From contig JAPFFF010000004.1 of the NCBI GenBank assembly GCA_039105265.1, positions 5,332,001 to 5,396,000 of the forward strand: a DNA stretch of 64,000 nt. Reading direction: 5' to 3'. This DNA comes from Tritrichomonas musculus. Its lineage: Eukaryota > Parabasalia > Tritrichomonadida > Tritrichomonadidae. The position numbers and the translations under genes are program-made. A model generated the notes under the pieces. The model had not been told where the DNA came from, did not search any database, and saw nothing but the letters and a program-made list of their open reading frames with translations. Positions 53,042 to 63,589 of this stretch are shown piece by piece (positions within the stretch are counted from its first letter, which is position 1; each line of letters begins with the position of its first letter).

Positions 53042-54532
53042 TTATTTATATTGCTGAATTGGCATGTTTGGTGTATTTGGTGGTGGATGACATCCGATAA
53101 AAATGATGTTTTGAGCAGATCCTAAAATGCAGAATTCAGCTCCACTATTTATCGTTGTTTCTTTTGGAACGAAGGCATAATCGCTGAAGTCATTATGAAG
53201 AAGAAGTTGTCCATAATGATTGCAACCGCAAGAGAAAATTTTTCCATCACAAGTCAAGAAGAGTGAATGGTCAACACCAGCAAAAGCAGCAGAGATTTTG
53301 CATCCTTTAAGAGACGAGATTTCTGTGAAAATTGAAACATTTTCTATTTGTTCACCGAGGCCGAGCAAGCCGCCATCATTTGATCCTCTTCCAAAGACAC
53401 GACAATCATTACTCACAGCGAAGCAGTGGTTGGATTGGCCAGACAACCAGACAATTTTATGACTTGCTAGTTCATTCACAACTGAAAATCTAGAAATAAT
53501 AAGGTTTTCTATTCTAAATCTGTGACATGTGTCTTTTTTGTTGACGATATCATTTTTGATTTGTGCATCATAGACGCGGCCTTTTGTGCTCATAACAATG
53601 ATTGACTTAGTATCGAAAGCAACACACGATGCCTTTTCGCAATCAGGAAGATAAAGAACAGGCAACAGTGAATCACTAGATTTCATGACTGTTTGAACAT
53701 CAATGAAAATGACTTCACCTTCGCTTCCAATTGCTGCTAAATGAAAGTAACCGTTGAAAATGGCCACTGGATTTCGATCTCCAATGTTTAGAAAGAGCGA
53801 ATATCCATCATTTAAGTTGAGAAAGAGCCGATTCTTGTCGCCATTTGATAGAAGATAAAGCATGCCACGAGGAAAACATAATGCTGAAATCGGAGACAAA
53901 ATATTTTCTTTTTCATCTTTAATCGAAAATTCGGTGAATTGGCTGATTGTATTTTTAGGAAGAGACTGCATGATTGTGCCTTCTTGGTTGTTGCCAATTC
54001 CTTTTATTGAGCCATTCTTTGTGACAATCACTGAATGATCTAAAGAAATTGAGTATGATAAGAGTGAAGAAAAATCAATTGATGACTTCACAGGTGGACT
54101 GATGCTATGACGTTTATGTTTATTGTTTGTTTTCTCGCCAAGTTGGTTGTATTCATTATATCCACAAACAATGACTGATTGCGAAATTTGTTTGTTTTTC
54201 ATCTTTGTTTTTTCAATTTCTTTTTTGTTGTGCGTAAATTTGCTCATCAATAATTTGTATGTGCTCTGTATGTTTTCGTTGCCAATTTCTTCACTTAGTT
54301 CAATGAACTCTGAAATATTTTCAGCATTATACCCAAATAGGTTTCCTTTGGTGGCATATTCAATGAAATGGCGAAATGTTTCTGGCTGAATTTGGGATTT
54401 TATTGTTATTTTGCAATCACGGATTAAATTGAATTTTACAGACCATTCTAACTTAGATTCACAAAGTTGTTGATCCGTTAAAGAAATTTTGATTGATTGA
54501 TCTCCTAGATCAAATTCATAAGTGCCCTCCAT
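53042..54532 (-). CDS. RCC1-repeat protein with BTB-like N-terminus
   Basis: A 496-residue intact protein. Residues about 1-95 resemble a BTB/POZ-type module (CKITIKSQIQPETFRHFIEY, then ENISEFIELSEEIGNENIQS). From about 115 to the end run RCC1-type blades: VIVCGYNEYNQLG, SLDHSVIVTKNGSIKGIGNN, NHCFAVSNDCRVFGRGSNDG and DHSLFLTCDGKIFSCGCNHY. RCC1 propellers act in Ran exchange or as protein-binding platforms. This one has degenerate central blades, so a scaffold role is more likely than nucleotide exchange. A TCATT motif lies on the same strand just upstream of the ATG. Confidence 0.85.
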   Translation of the reverse strand: MEGTYEFDLGDQSIKISLTDQQLCESKLEWSVKFNLIRDCKITIKSQIQPETFRHFIEYATKGNLFGYNAENISEFIELSEEIGNENIQSTYKLLMSKFTHNKKEIEKTKMKNKQISQSVIVCGYNEYNQLGEKTNNKHKRHSISPPVKSSIDFSSLLSYSISLDHSVIVTKNGSIKGIGNNQEGTIMQSLPKNTISQFTEFSIKDEKENILSPISALCFPRGMLYLLSNGDKNRLFLNLNDGYSLFLNIGDRNPVAIFNGYFHLAAIGSEGEVIFIDVQTVMKSSDSLLPVLYLPDCEKASCVAFDTKSIIVMSTKGRVYDAQIKNDIVNKKDTCHRFRIENLIISRFSVVNELASHKIVWLSGQSNHCFAVSNDCRVFGRGSNDGGLLGLGEQIENVSIFTEISSLKGCKISAAFAGVDHSLFLTCDGKIFSCGCNHYGQLLLHNDFSDYAFVPKETTINSGAEFCILGSAQNIIFIGCHPPPNTPNMPIQQYK

Positions 54533-54539
54533 TTATTTA

Positions 54540-54544
54540 AATGA
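54540..54544 (-). promoter_or_regulatory. Possible Inr (TCATT, minus strand)
   Basis: TCATT on the minus strand about seven bases before the start of the RCC1-repeat gene; it fits TCAYW. Confidence 0.45.
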
Positions 54545-55029
54545 TAATTTTGGGCAGAAATTTAAAAAGGTTTTAATTTTAATTTTCATTTTTTTCTTTG
54601 TATTTCAGTTTTTTGTGACCAAAAACGTTATTATTTAATAAAAATTTTTTGTTTTTTATGATATTATTAAAAAGTACTTATTTAAAATAAAATCAAATAT
54701 ATTAATTAATATATTTGAATCATTTTTTGTTCATATATGATTTTTTAGTGATCCTCTCATGATATGTTATATACATTATAATATATTTTTTTCTAAACAT
54801 TGACTCTTTTCATTGTAGAATTAATTTAATTATTAGTATTTATAAAATCAAAAAAATGATAATTATATTAAGACATAAATTATAAAATAAAATAAATTGA
54901 ATATTTAATTTATTAAATATTATGTTATTCAACGAGATATTCATCATAAAAATTTTCAAAATTACAACGGATTTCACACAATTTTCAATATACTTTTGAA
55001 AATTAATATGTCAAATATTTAGAAAAATA
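54545..55029. other. Spacer between divergent genes
   Basis: AT-rich and shared upstream region of the RCC1-repeat gene and the pseudokinase gene. Nothing else is recognised. Confidence 0.5.
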
Positions 55030-57009
55030 ATGAGTATTCAAGAATATATTGATAATAAAAGAAAAATCCAAAGTGCCATTCTCAGTTTTATTGATGATGA
55101 CGATGATAACGAGGAAGAAACAGAAATTCAATATAATGAAATAAGCACACTTTTAACAGTTCCAACAATTCACAAAGATAAGGAAGAATTAAAACAAATA
55201 ATCTTAATAATTTCGAATATTTCAGATAACCATCATCGCACAGCCAATTTTTTCGATAAAATTGGACGTATAATTGAAATAATCAAAGAAGATTTAAAAA
55301 GTAATTTTACTAATAAAGAACTTTTTACATTTTTCAAAAATAACAAAAGGACCCTCTTACTTCTTGTCGAAAAAAACATAATAACGATAACTAACGAACT
55401 TTTTAAAAAAAATTTTTTATTAGATATTTATGATGAAAGCAAAATAGAGGATATCAAAAAATACTTTTCACCCGAGTTGGGAAATTTCAAAAAATTAGGT
55501 TTTCCGGAATCGATTGACAAATTTTTAGAATATCGAGATAAAGGTCAAAACGAGAGTTATATTTGTGAAGTTATTCGGCAAGACGCAGTTGTTGAATTCA
55601 TCAGTCATGTCAACATGGGCAATATTTCATTGTCATCAGAGATAAAAGAATCGATTTTTGAAACCAATTCAATTTTTATAAATAAACGTCCTCTACTGAT
55701 TGAATATGCAACTTTTTATGGGTCGATTCAAATTTTTCAATACATCAAGATGAACAAGCCAAATATTTTGAATGGAGATTTGTGGATTTATGCGATTCAC
55801 TCGAATAAAGCTGAAATGATTCATGCTCTTGAAGAAAACAAAATTTTCCCAATAGATCGAACGTACGAAGCATGCCTGATTGAGTCCATTAAATGTCACC
55901 ACAATGAAATAGCCAACTACATCAGAGACTCTTTGTTTGACAGAAGCAAATGGAATGAAAAAGAATATGATGAAGATGATGAAGATGAGGATGAACTTGG
56001 AATATATAAATCGCCAGTTCTTTATCACAATTTCGAATTCATGCCAGATGATTTTGAAGGCATTTTTGGTCTCATCTTTTATTTGATGCAAAACAAGTAT
56101 TCTTCACTTGTGAAACTCTTGAAGGATCAAACTCAATTCTTCTTCGACATCAATGATTATAGTGTTAAGTATCGTAATGAAAGTTTTTTTGTGTCATTCA
56201 TTGTACAAAAAAAGAGTGCATTAAAAGAATTCATGATTACATTATATGATGTCAAAGATAATGTAAATGAACTTTCCCGTATGATGATGTGCAGATATCC
56301 GCCAATTTTGAGTATCAAAGGATTCAGTTCAGTTGGTCCTAATAATGAAAAAAATGATTCGATTTTGACCGATTATTACGAAATGACATTGTCAGATTAC
56401 ATCAACCAAAAGAAAAAGGGAAATTACACCAAAACGAATGACTACATTATAATTCTTGGTATTACAATTGGATTGAGATATTTACACAAAATTGGAATCA
56501 TTCATGAAGTTTTATATCCAGGCAGTATTTTACTTGATGAAAATCTCTATCCAATCTTTCAAAAAGTCGAAATTAGCAAAAAATTGTTTATCACTTATAT
56601 CAACCAAAATAATCATATAATTCACCCTTCATGTTATTACGTGTCACCAGAACAAATTAATGGGACCAGATGTCAGGCCTCTAATGTTTTTACATACTCT
56701 CATATTCTGTATAATTTAATAACATTAAAGGATTGTTATCGAAAATGTCCAATTTATAAGGTATATAAAGATATTATAAATGGTTATCGTCCAGATCTTC
56801 AATTTATAAATAATAAAAGTATCGCAGAATTTCTTGAAAGATGCTGGTGTCTAGATCTAAAGGAAAGATTGACGTTTGACCAAATTTTGGATATCATCAC
56901 TCAGGAAGAATTTTATGCATACTTTGAGCCACTTGATCGTCAAAAAGTTGTTGAATACCTTAATAAATATGGGAACGAATTTGACGAAATCAAAAATAAA
57001 TTTGAATAA
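55030..57009 (+). CDS. Ankyrin-like (DUF3447-type) protein with C-terminal pseudokinase
   Basis: A 659-residue intact protein. Residues about 1-310 resemble the DUF3447/ankyrin proteins common in trichomonads (RPLLIEYATFYGSIQIFQYI, SNKAEMIHALEENK). Residues about 375-640 follow a kinase fold: LGITIGLRYLHKIGIIH, then SILLDENLYPIF, YVSPEQI, FTYSHILYNLI and ERCWCLDLKERLTFDQI. The catalytic loop HRDLKPSN is replaced by HEVLYPGS, the DFG motif is replaced (QKVEISKK), and no glycine-rich loop is seen. The protein should therefore bind partners but not phosphorylate. Because the frame is long and intact, it is a maintained pseudokinase and not a pseudogene. Confidence 0.82.
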   Translation: MSIQEYIDNKRKIQSAILSFIDDDDDNEEETEIQYNEISTLLTVPTIHKDKEELKQIILIISNISDNHHRTANFFDKIGRIIEIIKEDLKSNFTNKELFTFFKNNKRTLLLLVEKNIITITNELFKKNFLLDIYDESKIEDIKKYFSPELGNFKKLGFPESIDKFLEYRDKGQNESYICEVIRQDAVVEFISHVNMGNISLSSEIKESIFETNSIFINKRPLLIEYATFYGSIQIFQYIKMNKPNILNGDLWIYAIHSNKAEMIHALEENKIFPIDRTYEACLIESIKCHHNEIANYIRDSLFDRSKWNEKEYDEDDEDEDELGIYKSPVLYHNFEFMPDDFEGIFGLIFYLMQNKYSSLVKLLKDQTQFFFDINDYSVKYRNESFFVSFIVQKKSALKEFMITLYDVKDNVNELSRMMMCRYPPILSIKGFSSVGPNNEKNDSILTDYYEMTLSDYINQKKKGNYTKTNDYIIILGITIGLRYLHKIGIIHEVLYPGSILLDENLYPIFQKVEISKKLFITYINQNNHIIHPSCYYVSPEQINGTRCQASNVFTYSHILYNLITLKDCYRKCPIYKVYKDIINGYRPDLQFINNKSIAEFLERCWCLDLKERLTFDQILDIITQEEFYAYFEPLDRQKVVEYLNKYGNEFDEIKNKFE

Positions 57010-57599
57010 ATAAATCATAAAAATTCATTTTATTTTATTTTTCTATCATTTTTATCATCTTTTTGTTAGAAATAATAACAACTTTAACCAAAATAAAGAA
57101 TAAAAACAATAATGTGTATTGTTGCAAATGATTTCCTAGCTTTGTTTTTACAGCATGAATTAAGTATTGCCTTGTTCGAATTTAAACTTTTTGAATACCA
57201 AAAATTGTTTCTCAGAGCCACCCTATTTTAATGCCAAATGAAATTTGTAGTTTGAATAGCCCAAATCTGTTTTTTATGATCTCCAAAATATTCTGTTTGT
57301 GTTAAAAACGCTTGTGTTTGCTGAAATCTTGCACAAAGACAAAAAAATATAACAGATTCAATTTTGAATTAAGGTCGAAAATTGACCTTTTTGGCGTATA
57401 ATTGAAATTTGAATTCAAAAATTTCACCATGACGATAAAAATGCATTGAAATAAGAGCATGTTTCTACTTTATTTAAAGTAATAGCATTACTCATTTAAA
57501 AATAATATTGATGATGTTGACAATATCATTTTTTTTTTAATAATAATTTAAAATTATTAATTTTCAAATGAAAAATGCAATCGTTTGAAGTATTTACTC
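57010..57599. other. AT-rich spacer
   Basis: No coding signal or repeat recognised. Confidence 0.4.
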
Positions 57600-57915
57600 A
57601 ACGTTTATAATTTTTTTTGACCATCTTCAAAGTACTGTTTTACAACTTCATAAAAAACTACATTGACACCAGCACCATTTACAACTGATGTTTCAATAAC
57701 TGGGCATTTCATTTTTTTACTTATATTTTTATACTCTGAAATAGGAATGACTTTTTTATCATTTCATTTTTCACTTAGTTCACAATTATTTGCTGCAACA
57801 ACACAAGAAAAGCAATCATCGTCTATTTCCTTTTTAAGATCATCATACATTTTATAAATATGATTTAATGAAGAAGGATCCGTGATTGAAAAAACTAACA
57901 CGAAGCAATTAATGA
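57600..57915 (-). pseudogene. Ras-superfamily GTPase relic (C-terminal half)
   Basis: On the minus strand: NCFVLVFSITDPSSLNHIYK, then CVVAANNCELSEK, then CPVIETSVVNGAGVNVVFYE. These match the Ras-family strand 4, the NKxD guanine-binding motif (here NNCE) and the ETSAK motif (here ETSVV). One internal stop is visible and the N-terminal half with the P-loop is not on this strand. Just to the right the plus strand reads EEDKYACGTSSKYQQPSINY and KGTEVDLQL, which resembles the switch I region in opposite orientation. Confidence 0.6.
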
Positions 57916-58595
57916 ATGTTAAATGCAATTTTTTATATCATCTCCTCCACAATATAATTGAAGAAGATAAATATGCGTGTGGAACTAGTTCTAAATACCA
58001 ACAACCTAGCATTAACTATAAAGGTACAGAAGTTGATCTTCAATTACACTTGCAATTTTTATAAGGACAAGTTGTATACAATTGTAAATTCAAAAGCAAA
58101 GTCTTATTAATGTCTTGTATATTTTTGTTTAAAAATTGGAATATGTATCATTATTAATTGAGATTTTCTGTATTTTTATCAAAGAAAAGTAATTTTATCG
58201 AAAATTTTCAAGTTACTAATAAAACTGTTTATCGATTCGGATAATTGAATATCGATATTTTATCAATAAATGATGTTTACACATTATTATCATTAATATT
58301 GGAACAAATAATAATTTCTGGCTCCTACTTTTTGAGATGCATTGAAAAATTAATAAAACTTTATTAAAATATTAAAATAGGTATTTAAATATTAAATGGA
58401 TTGTCTCAAAAAGTAGCTGCCATAAAATCGTAATTTATCATTGTTTATCAATAACCATCCCTGATTATGAAATCATTTATTTTTCAAAATTAAAATAAAA
58501 CTATATTCATAAAGATATATTTGTTTAAAATTGAGAAGGAGGTAAAGTTTATTTTTATCTCTAATGCCAAAATTTAATAAAAAAACCGTCCGGAC

Positions 58596-58646
<51 letters not shown>

Positions 58647-58672
58647 GCTTTATATTAGTATTATTATTATTA
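57916..58672. other. Spacer with inverted-repeat pieces
   Basis: Contains an imperfect inverted pair around CTACTTTTTGAGA (58326-58338) and its complement (58403-58415), with about 110 bp total span; a related piece, ACTTTTTGAGATGAGG, lies at 63919. A run of 31 T followed by 17 A occupies 58599-58646. Confidence 0.55.
58599..58646. repeat. T31-A17 run
   Basis: A T homopolymer directly followed by an A homopolymer, forming a simple palindrome. Confidence 0.95.
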
Positions 58673-58786
58673 TTATATTTTATAGCATCTTGTTAAGTCC
58701 AAATGTCACTTTTTTAGTGAAAAATTTCTGATAAAAGGCCAAGAAAAAAATGGAATTTGGACTTAACAAGATGCTATATTATATTT
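58673..58786. mobile_element. 98-bp mini inverted-repeat transposon, 8-bp duplication TTATATTT
   Basis: TATAGCATCTTGTTAAGTCC... (58681-58704) is the exact reverse complement of 58755-58778, a perfect 24-base terminal inverted repeat. TTATATTT flanks it on both sides (58673-58680 and 58779-58786). The perfect ends mean a recent insertion. Confidence 0.85.
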
Positions 58787-59057
58787 TTTTTAAAGAATAC
58801 CAAAGTGAACTTCACTTGGGATATTTTATGAGTTGATTCAATATTGAATTATTTTTCAAAAATTCAATAATGAATTCAATTTTTTTATAAATGTTATTTG
58901 TATTAGATACTAGTTTTTACATTTTATTATTTGATATTTAAGAATAATATAGAAACATATAGAAAAGCATGAAAATATTTTATTATAATATATGCTTTTT
59001 GAAAAGAAATTATTAAGAAAAACTAAGTGTGGTCACTCAAATGTCTTATTAAAATTT
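58787..59057. other. AT-rich spacer
   Basis: Upstream region of the subtilisin gene. No feature apart from the Inr-like motif listed separately. Confidence 0.4.
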
Positions 59058-59062
59058 TCATT
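59058..59062 (+). promoter_or_regulatory. Possible Inr (TCATT)
   Basis: TCATT about 20 bases before the ATG at 59082; it fits TCAYW at a usual distance. Confidence 0.45.
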
Positions 59063-59081
59063 TTATTATCTATTTTGAAGG

Positions 59082-62000
59082 ATGATATTGTTCATCTTCA
59101 TTCATTTAGTAAAAAGTTCTTTTTTAGATTTCTACAAAAATGATGAAACTTTTTCATTCATTGGACAAAATAATAAAGAATTGATCTTGACGAATCCAAA
59201 AAAACATATTTTAAATAAAAGACATAATATAATGGGAAATAAAAATAACGAATTTAATCAAGGATATTGGTATTATATCCATTTTTTGACCAATGATCTT
59301 TCAGAAATCCAAAAATATATTCAGGTTCGAAATACTGATTTTCTGTTCAAAAAAACATTTGTTCTTTTCTTATCATCTAGCCAATTAGAAAAAATTTCAA
59401 ATATTTCATTAGTTAAAAAAATCGAACCATATGAAAAATATATTGAGAATGGAGTTCCATTAGAAAAAACTGATTTTTTGATCATATGCACCAGTATTAA
59501 ATATAAATTACCACAAATGGAAGAATTTTACCAAATACATAAAAATGAAAATAATAATATTTATATCATTCAAATTCCACAAAATGGATTAAAACAAAAA
59601 GACTTTATTTCCAAAAAGAAGAAAGTTATTCAAATGTTATCAGAAATATCAGAAATAAGATCAATTTCAACATACAAACATCCTCAAATTAAAAATGCAA
59701 TAATGACAGGATTTACACAACAAAATAGTTTTTCTTTTCAAAGAGACAACCAATCAAATATCTATTATTTAGACAGATATCTCAATAATAAAGGTCTTCG
59801 AGGAGGAAACCAAACCATAACAATACTTGATACACCGATTGACTTCTATCATTCAAATTTTCGAGATGAAAAGGTCCAAGTGAAGTTAAATACATATATG
59901 CCAAATCATCGAAAAATCATTTATTATGGATTTAAAGGTAATTTAAATGAATTGACGGATAAAATGAGTGAAAATGAACATGGAACACATTGTGCTGGAA
60001 TTGCAGCAGGCAGCAGCATTTGTCAAAATGACGAATTGAAAAGAACAAAATTATTAAACGGAATTGCTCCTGATTCAAAAATTCTATATGCGGGACATTT
60101 TAATGAAGTTGATCATCTTGAAGTGGTAAACATGATGAATAAATATAATTCTAGAATTTCGTCAAATAGTTGGGGATCAGATGGATTTAATTTAGTTGAT
60201 AATTATTTATATGGAAGAATTGCAAAAGAGAATCCAAATTTAACTTTCATTTTTGCTGCTGGTAATGAATATCAATATTTTGGTAATTTTAGTGTTGGCG
60301 ATCCATCTGGATCTAAAAATGTCCTGGCAGTAGGATCAATAAAAGATTTCTATAATGAAATATATTTTAAAATAACTAGTAAAAACAATCCAAACCTAGT
60401 TATATTAGCATATGGATCTAAATTTTTTGATCCTTGGTTTAGTGGATCAATTGGTATAGAACCTGGCAAAACAGACATATTAGTAATAGATTCAAATAAA
60501 GGAGATCAGTGTAATATTTTACATCAAAATAATTATTTTATGTTCTATGGAAATAATTATAGATGGATGATTGAATGTGATTTTAATTATTCAGGTTTCT
60601 TTGTTATTCAAAATTCTTACATGGAAATTATGAAAGAAATTCTAGATAGTAAAAGTGATATCCATATAGAAAGAGTAATTGGAATTAATAGAACCAGAGG
60701 AATTGAACATGCTGATTATTCATCAACCGGTCCTGCAAATAAAGGAATATTAAAACCTGATGTTGTGGCACCAGGAACTAATATAATTAGTGCTAAATCA
60801 CGAGCACATAGTAATTCTCCTCACGGTTGTCGTGATGAAAATGAAGCTGATTTTATTATGATAAGTGGGACTTCAATGGCAACTCCAAATGTTGCAGGTG
60901 CTGCTGCTCTTATTCATGAATATTTCTTATCAGGTGAATAGAATTCAGATAAAGTTATTCTTGATGGTGCCACAACTCGAGCTCTTTTAATTAATTCTTG
61001 TAGACATCCTTTGAATTCAAAATCACCTGACATAATATTTGGGCATGGTGTAGTTGATCTTTCAACAATCATTCCAATTGAAAATGATTTTGGTGTCCAA
61101 ATTGTATCTCAAAATGTAGATAAAAAGCCGGTTGTTACAAATAAAGGACATGTTATATCTAGAATCAAAGTTGATACAAAATTAAATAAAAAAGATTTAC
61201 AAATAACACTTTCGTATATCGATGTTATGCTTGGAATGGATTCTCCAATTCCTTTAACAAGAGATCTTGATCTTGTTGTTGTTTCTCCAAGCAAGAAAAT
61301 ATTCATTGGAGATCATTTACAAAACTATGATTCACAACATTTTTCAACAAATGAAAAAATTATCATAAGAAACAATGAATTAGAAGATGGTGAATATATT
61401 GTTCATATTTATGGTAATTTATTTGTTGATTCTTTGGTTTTTTCTGGTCCATTTAAACAAGAATTCTCAGTTGTGGCAAGCGGACCAATACCAAATGGAT
61501 ACATTGAATTCTCAGACAGTTCTGAATGTCCATGTGATAAATGTGATACAAAAAATCCAGGATATTGTCTTTGTGATCAAGAAAAAGAACTTGGTCCAAT
61601 CTGTCAATCAAAAATAGAAACATTACACGGAACTGAAGGTGCTTTCTATGTACAGCCATTATCAATTAGACATATAAAAATTATTTCTCCGAAAAAGATT
61701 AAATATGTTTCTTCTAAATCAATGAATCCTGGTGTAAATTGGACTATTTGGATTAGTAAAACTTGTCATTTTACTCTTGGAGAATATGAATTTATTGGAA
61801 TTACAGGTAAAGATGAATATACTGCTGCGTCAACAACAAAAATAAATTATGGGACTAAGGAGATTTGTCTCGCAATATTCAATAATAATGATAGACAAGC
61901 TAATTATATAATCGAAGTATCTAATTATCCAAAATACTTTTGGATAAAACTGATTTTTATGTGCATGGCTGTTCTCATTTTGGTATTATTCATATTCTTA

Positions 62001-62135
62001 TGCTATTTATGTTGCTGTCGTAAGAAATGCTGCTGTGGCTGTTGTGGCTGTTGTAAATGCTGCAATAAAGATGAAATGGGAGAAACTGATACAATTTCAC
62101 AATTTTCACTACACGATAGATTAATAAGCAATTGA
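59082..62135 (+). pseudogene. Membrane subtilisin-like serine protease (S8) with one in-frame TAG
   Basis: A 1017-codon frame broken only by TAG at 60939-60941. A short N-terminal hydrophobic segment (ILFIFIHLVKSSF) is the signal peptide and a prodomain runs to about 200. The catalytic triad is Asp250 (ITILDTPID), His300 (NEHGTHCAGIAAG) and Ser598 (ISGTSMATPNVAGAAAL); Asn395 (FAAGNE) is the oxyanion residue. The stop falls 22 codons after the catalytic Ser. The same frame then continues with a domain like the P-domain/CUB-type tail, a Cys-rich EGF-like stretch (CPCDKCDTKNPGYCLC), a membrane segment (LIFMCMAVLILVLFIFLCYL) and a cytoplasmic tail with more than ten Cys. The family makes surface proteases that process other surface proteins. 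It may be a very young pseudogene, an allele, or subject to read-through. Confidence 0.85.
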
Positions 62136-62454
62136 ATAATTAAAAAAAATGAATATTTGCAAATATATGCTTTTTTTGTTAATTATTTTGTTTTTTCTAT
62201 GAAAACTGAAAACTAATACTAATGATGACATTTTATTTCATAAAATATATTATATTTTAATTTTTTTGATTTTTAATTCCAGATGTTCCAAAATTGAGAC
62301 TTGTACTAAAATTTAAAACATGTCCCATAATTTTAGAGTTCTAATATTATAAACTTAAATCTAGCTTTTATCCTACAGGAATGCCTCGAAGATGTCCCAT
62401 ACTCTTCTCAAAAAGGCGAATGAAAAACCGTTATAAAACCGTTCTATAATGAAA
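62136..62454. other. AT-rich spacer
   Basis: No coding signal recognised. Confidence 0.4.
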
Positions 62455-63143
62455 AACTTAAATCAATGAACTATTCCCAATTGTTTTAGAAGAAACAAAT
62501 CTTCAATATATTCAATATTATAATACTTCAATTTCAAATCATTACAGATTTCCAATTGAACACAATCAACTCCAAAAATTCATTTCGAGTCATTTTTATT
62601 TAATTGATCCTCAAAAACTTCAGAATCTCCCACTTTCAATTCTCTACGGCATTCTAAATAGCGAAAATTTAAAAATAGCAAGTGAAGACTCACTTTTGGA
62701 TTTCATTGTGCAGTTTTTTTTTTTTCATCTAAAGAAAAAGTTGATAATTCAGAAAAAGTTATATTTTATATGAACTTGTTGAATTTGCGTCATTGAGTGA
62801 GAGTAAGTTCAACGAATTCATAGAAAAAATTGACCAAAAAGAGATGACGAAGCAGCTTTGGAACAAACCAAAAAAGTGCTTCTTCACAAACAGAGACATC
62901 GCTGTAAAGGTGAGGACTGAGGAAGAGTGGAAATCACTGAATCAGAACAGACACTCAGCTACTAATAAACACAAATATACAACTGTCGAATATGACGACA
63001 ATGAGATTAACAGATTTAATAGAAATATTGCAAAACTCAGCAACGGAAACCCAGTAAACATCGTAGACAATGGAATCATCAATATTGCATCATCGCAAGT
63101 AATAGACCTTATTTCTAACGATCATATTTTAAAAAAATGCTAA
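62455..63143 (+). pseudogene. BTB-type interaction protein, broken
   Basis: The first part reads HYRFPIEHNQLQKFISSHFY, then LPLSILYGILNSENLKIASE and DSLLDFIVQ, the linker after a BTB domain in a large trichomonad family. After frame changes near 62730-62765 it continues LYELVEFASLSESKFNEFIE, KIDQKEMTKQLWNKP and IINIASSQVIDLISND to a stop at 63143. In complete relatives a C-terminal beta-sandwich (F5/8 type C-like) domain would start about here; it is missing. The N-terminal BTB part is also missing. Family assignment is from memory of the pattern and is moderate. Confidence 0.55.
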
Positions 63144-63589
63144 ATAATTAATAAATCGTTCGTGTAAAAATTGCATGGAATAAACTAAACATTCAAATCT
63201 AAAATTAATTTTCATATAAAAAAGAGAGAAAGAGAGAGAAAGAAAAATTGATTATATAAATAATGTGAATAGATCAATTGAATTTTATTAAATCATGAAA
63301 TCAGTTCTTTGTTTTTTATTAAAAATGTATAAAATAATTTTATGATAATTTAATATCAGAATAAATTTAAATAAAAAAAATATAACAATCATATGCATAT
63401 AATAGCATATGGCATTTTAATGTTTTACTTTTTGTGAAAGAATGATTGATTGTCATTTAAATGAAATTATTGGTATCAAAAAAAAACTAAATTGTCTTTT
63501 GATTAAAAAATAAAAAATGTCATTTAAATGAAAAATGTCATATAAATAAAAAATGTCATACAAATTTTGGGATGAACTTCATAAATTTT
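63144..63589. other. AT-rich spacer with short tandem repeats
   Basis: Has a GAGA-rich tract at about 63222-63243 and about three 18-22-bp units of AAAAATGTCATTTAAATG type at 63512-63560. No gene. Confidence 0.6.

Noticed and set aside
58319-58428. Possible mini-transposon with CTACTTTTTGAGA ends
   Set aside because: The inverted ends are imperfect and no flanking duplication was found, so it is noted only within the spacer.
63222-63243. GAGA tract
   Set aside because: A short simple repeat with no evidence for a regulatory role.
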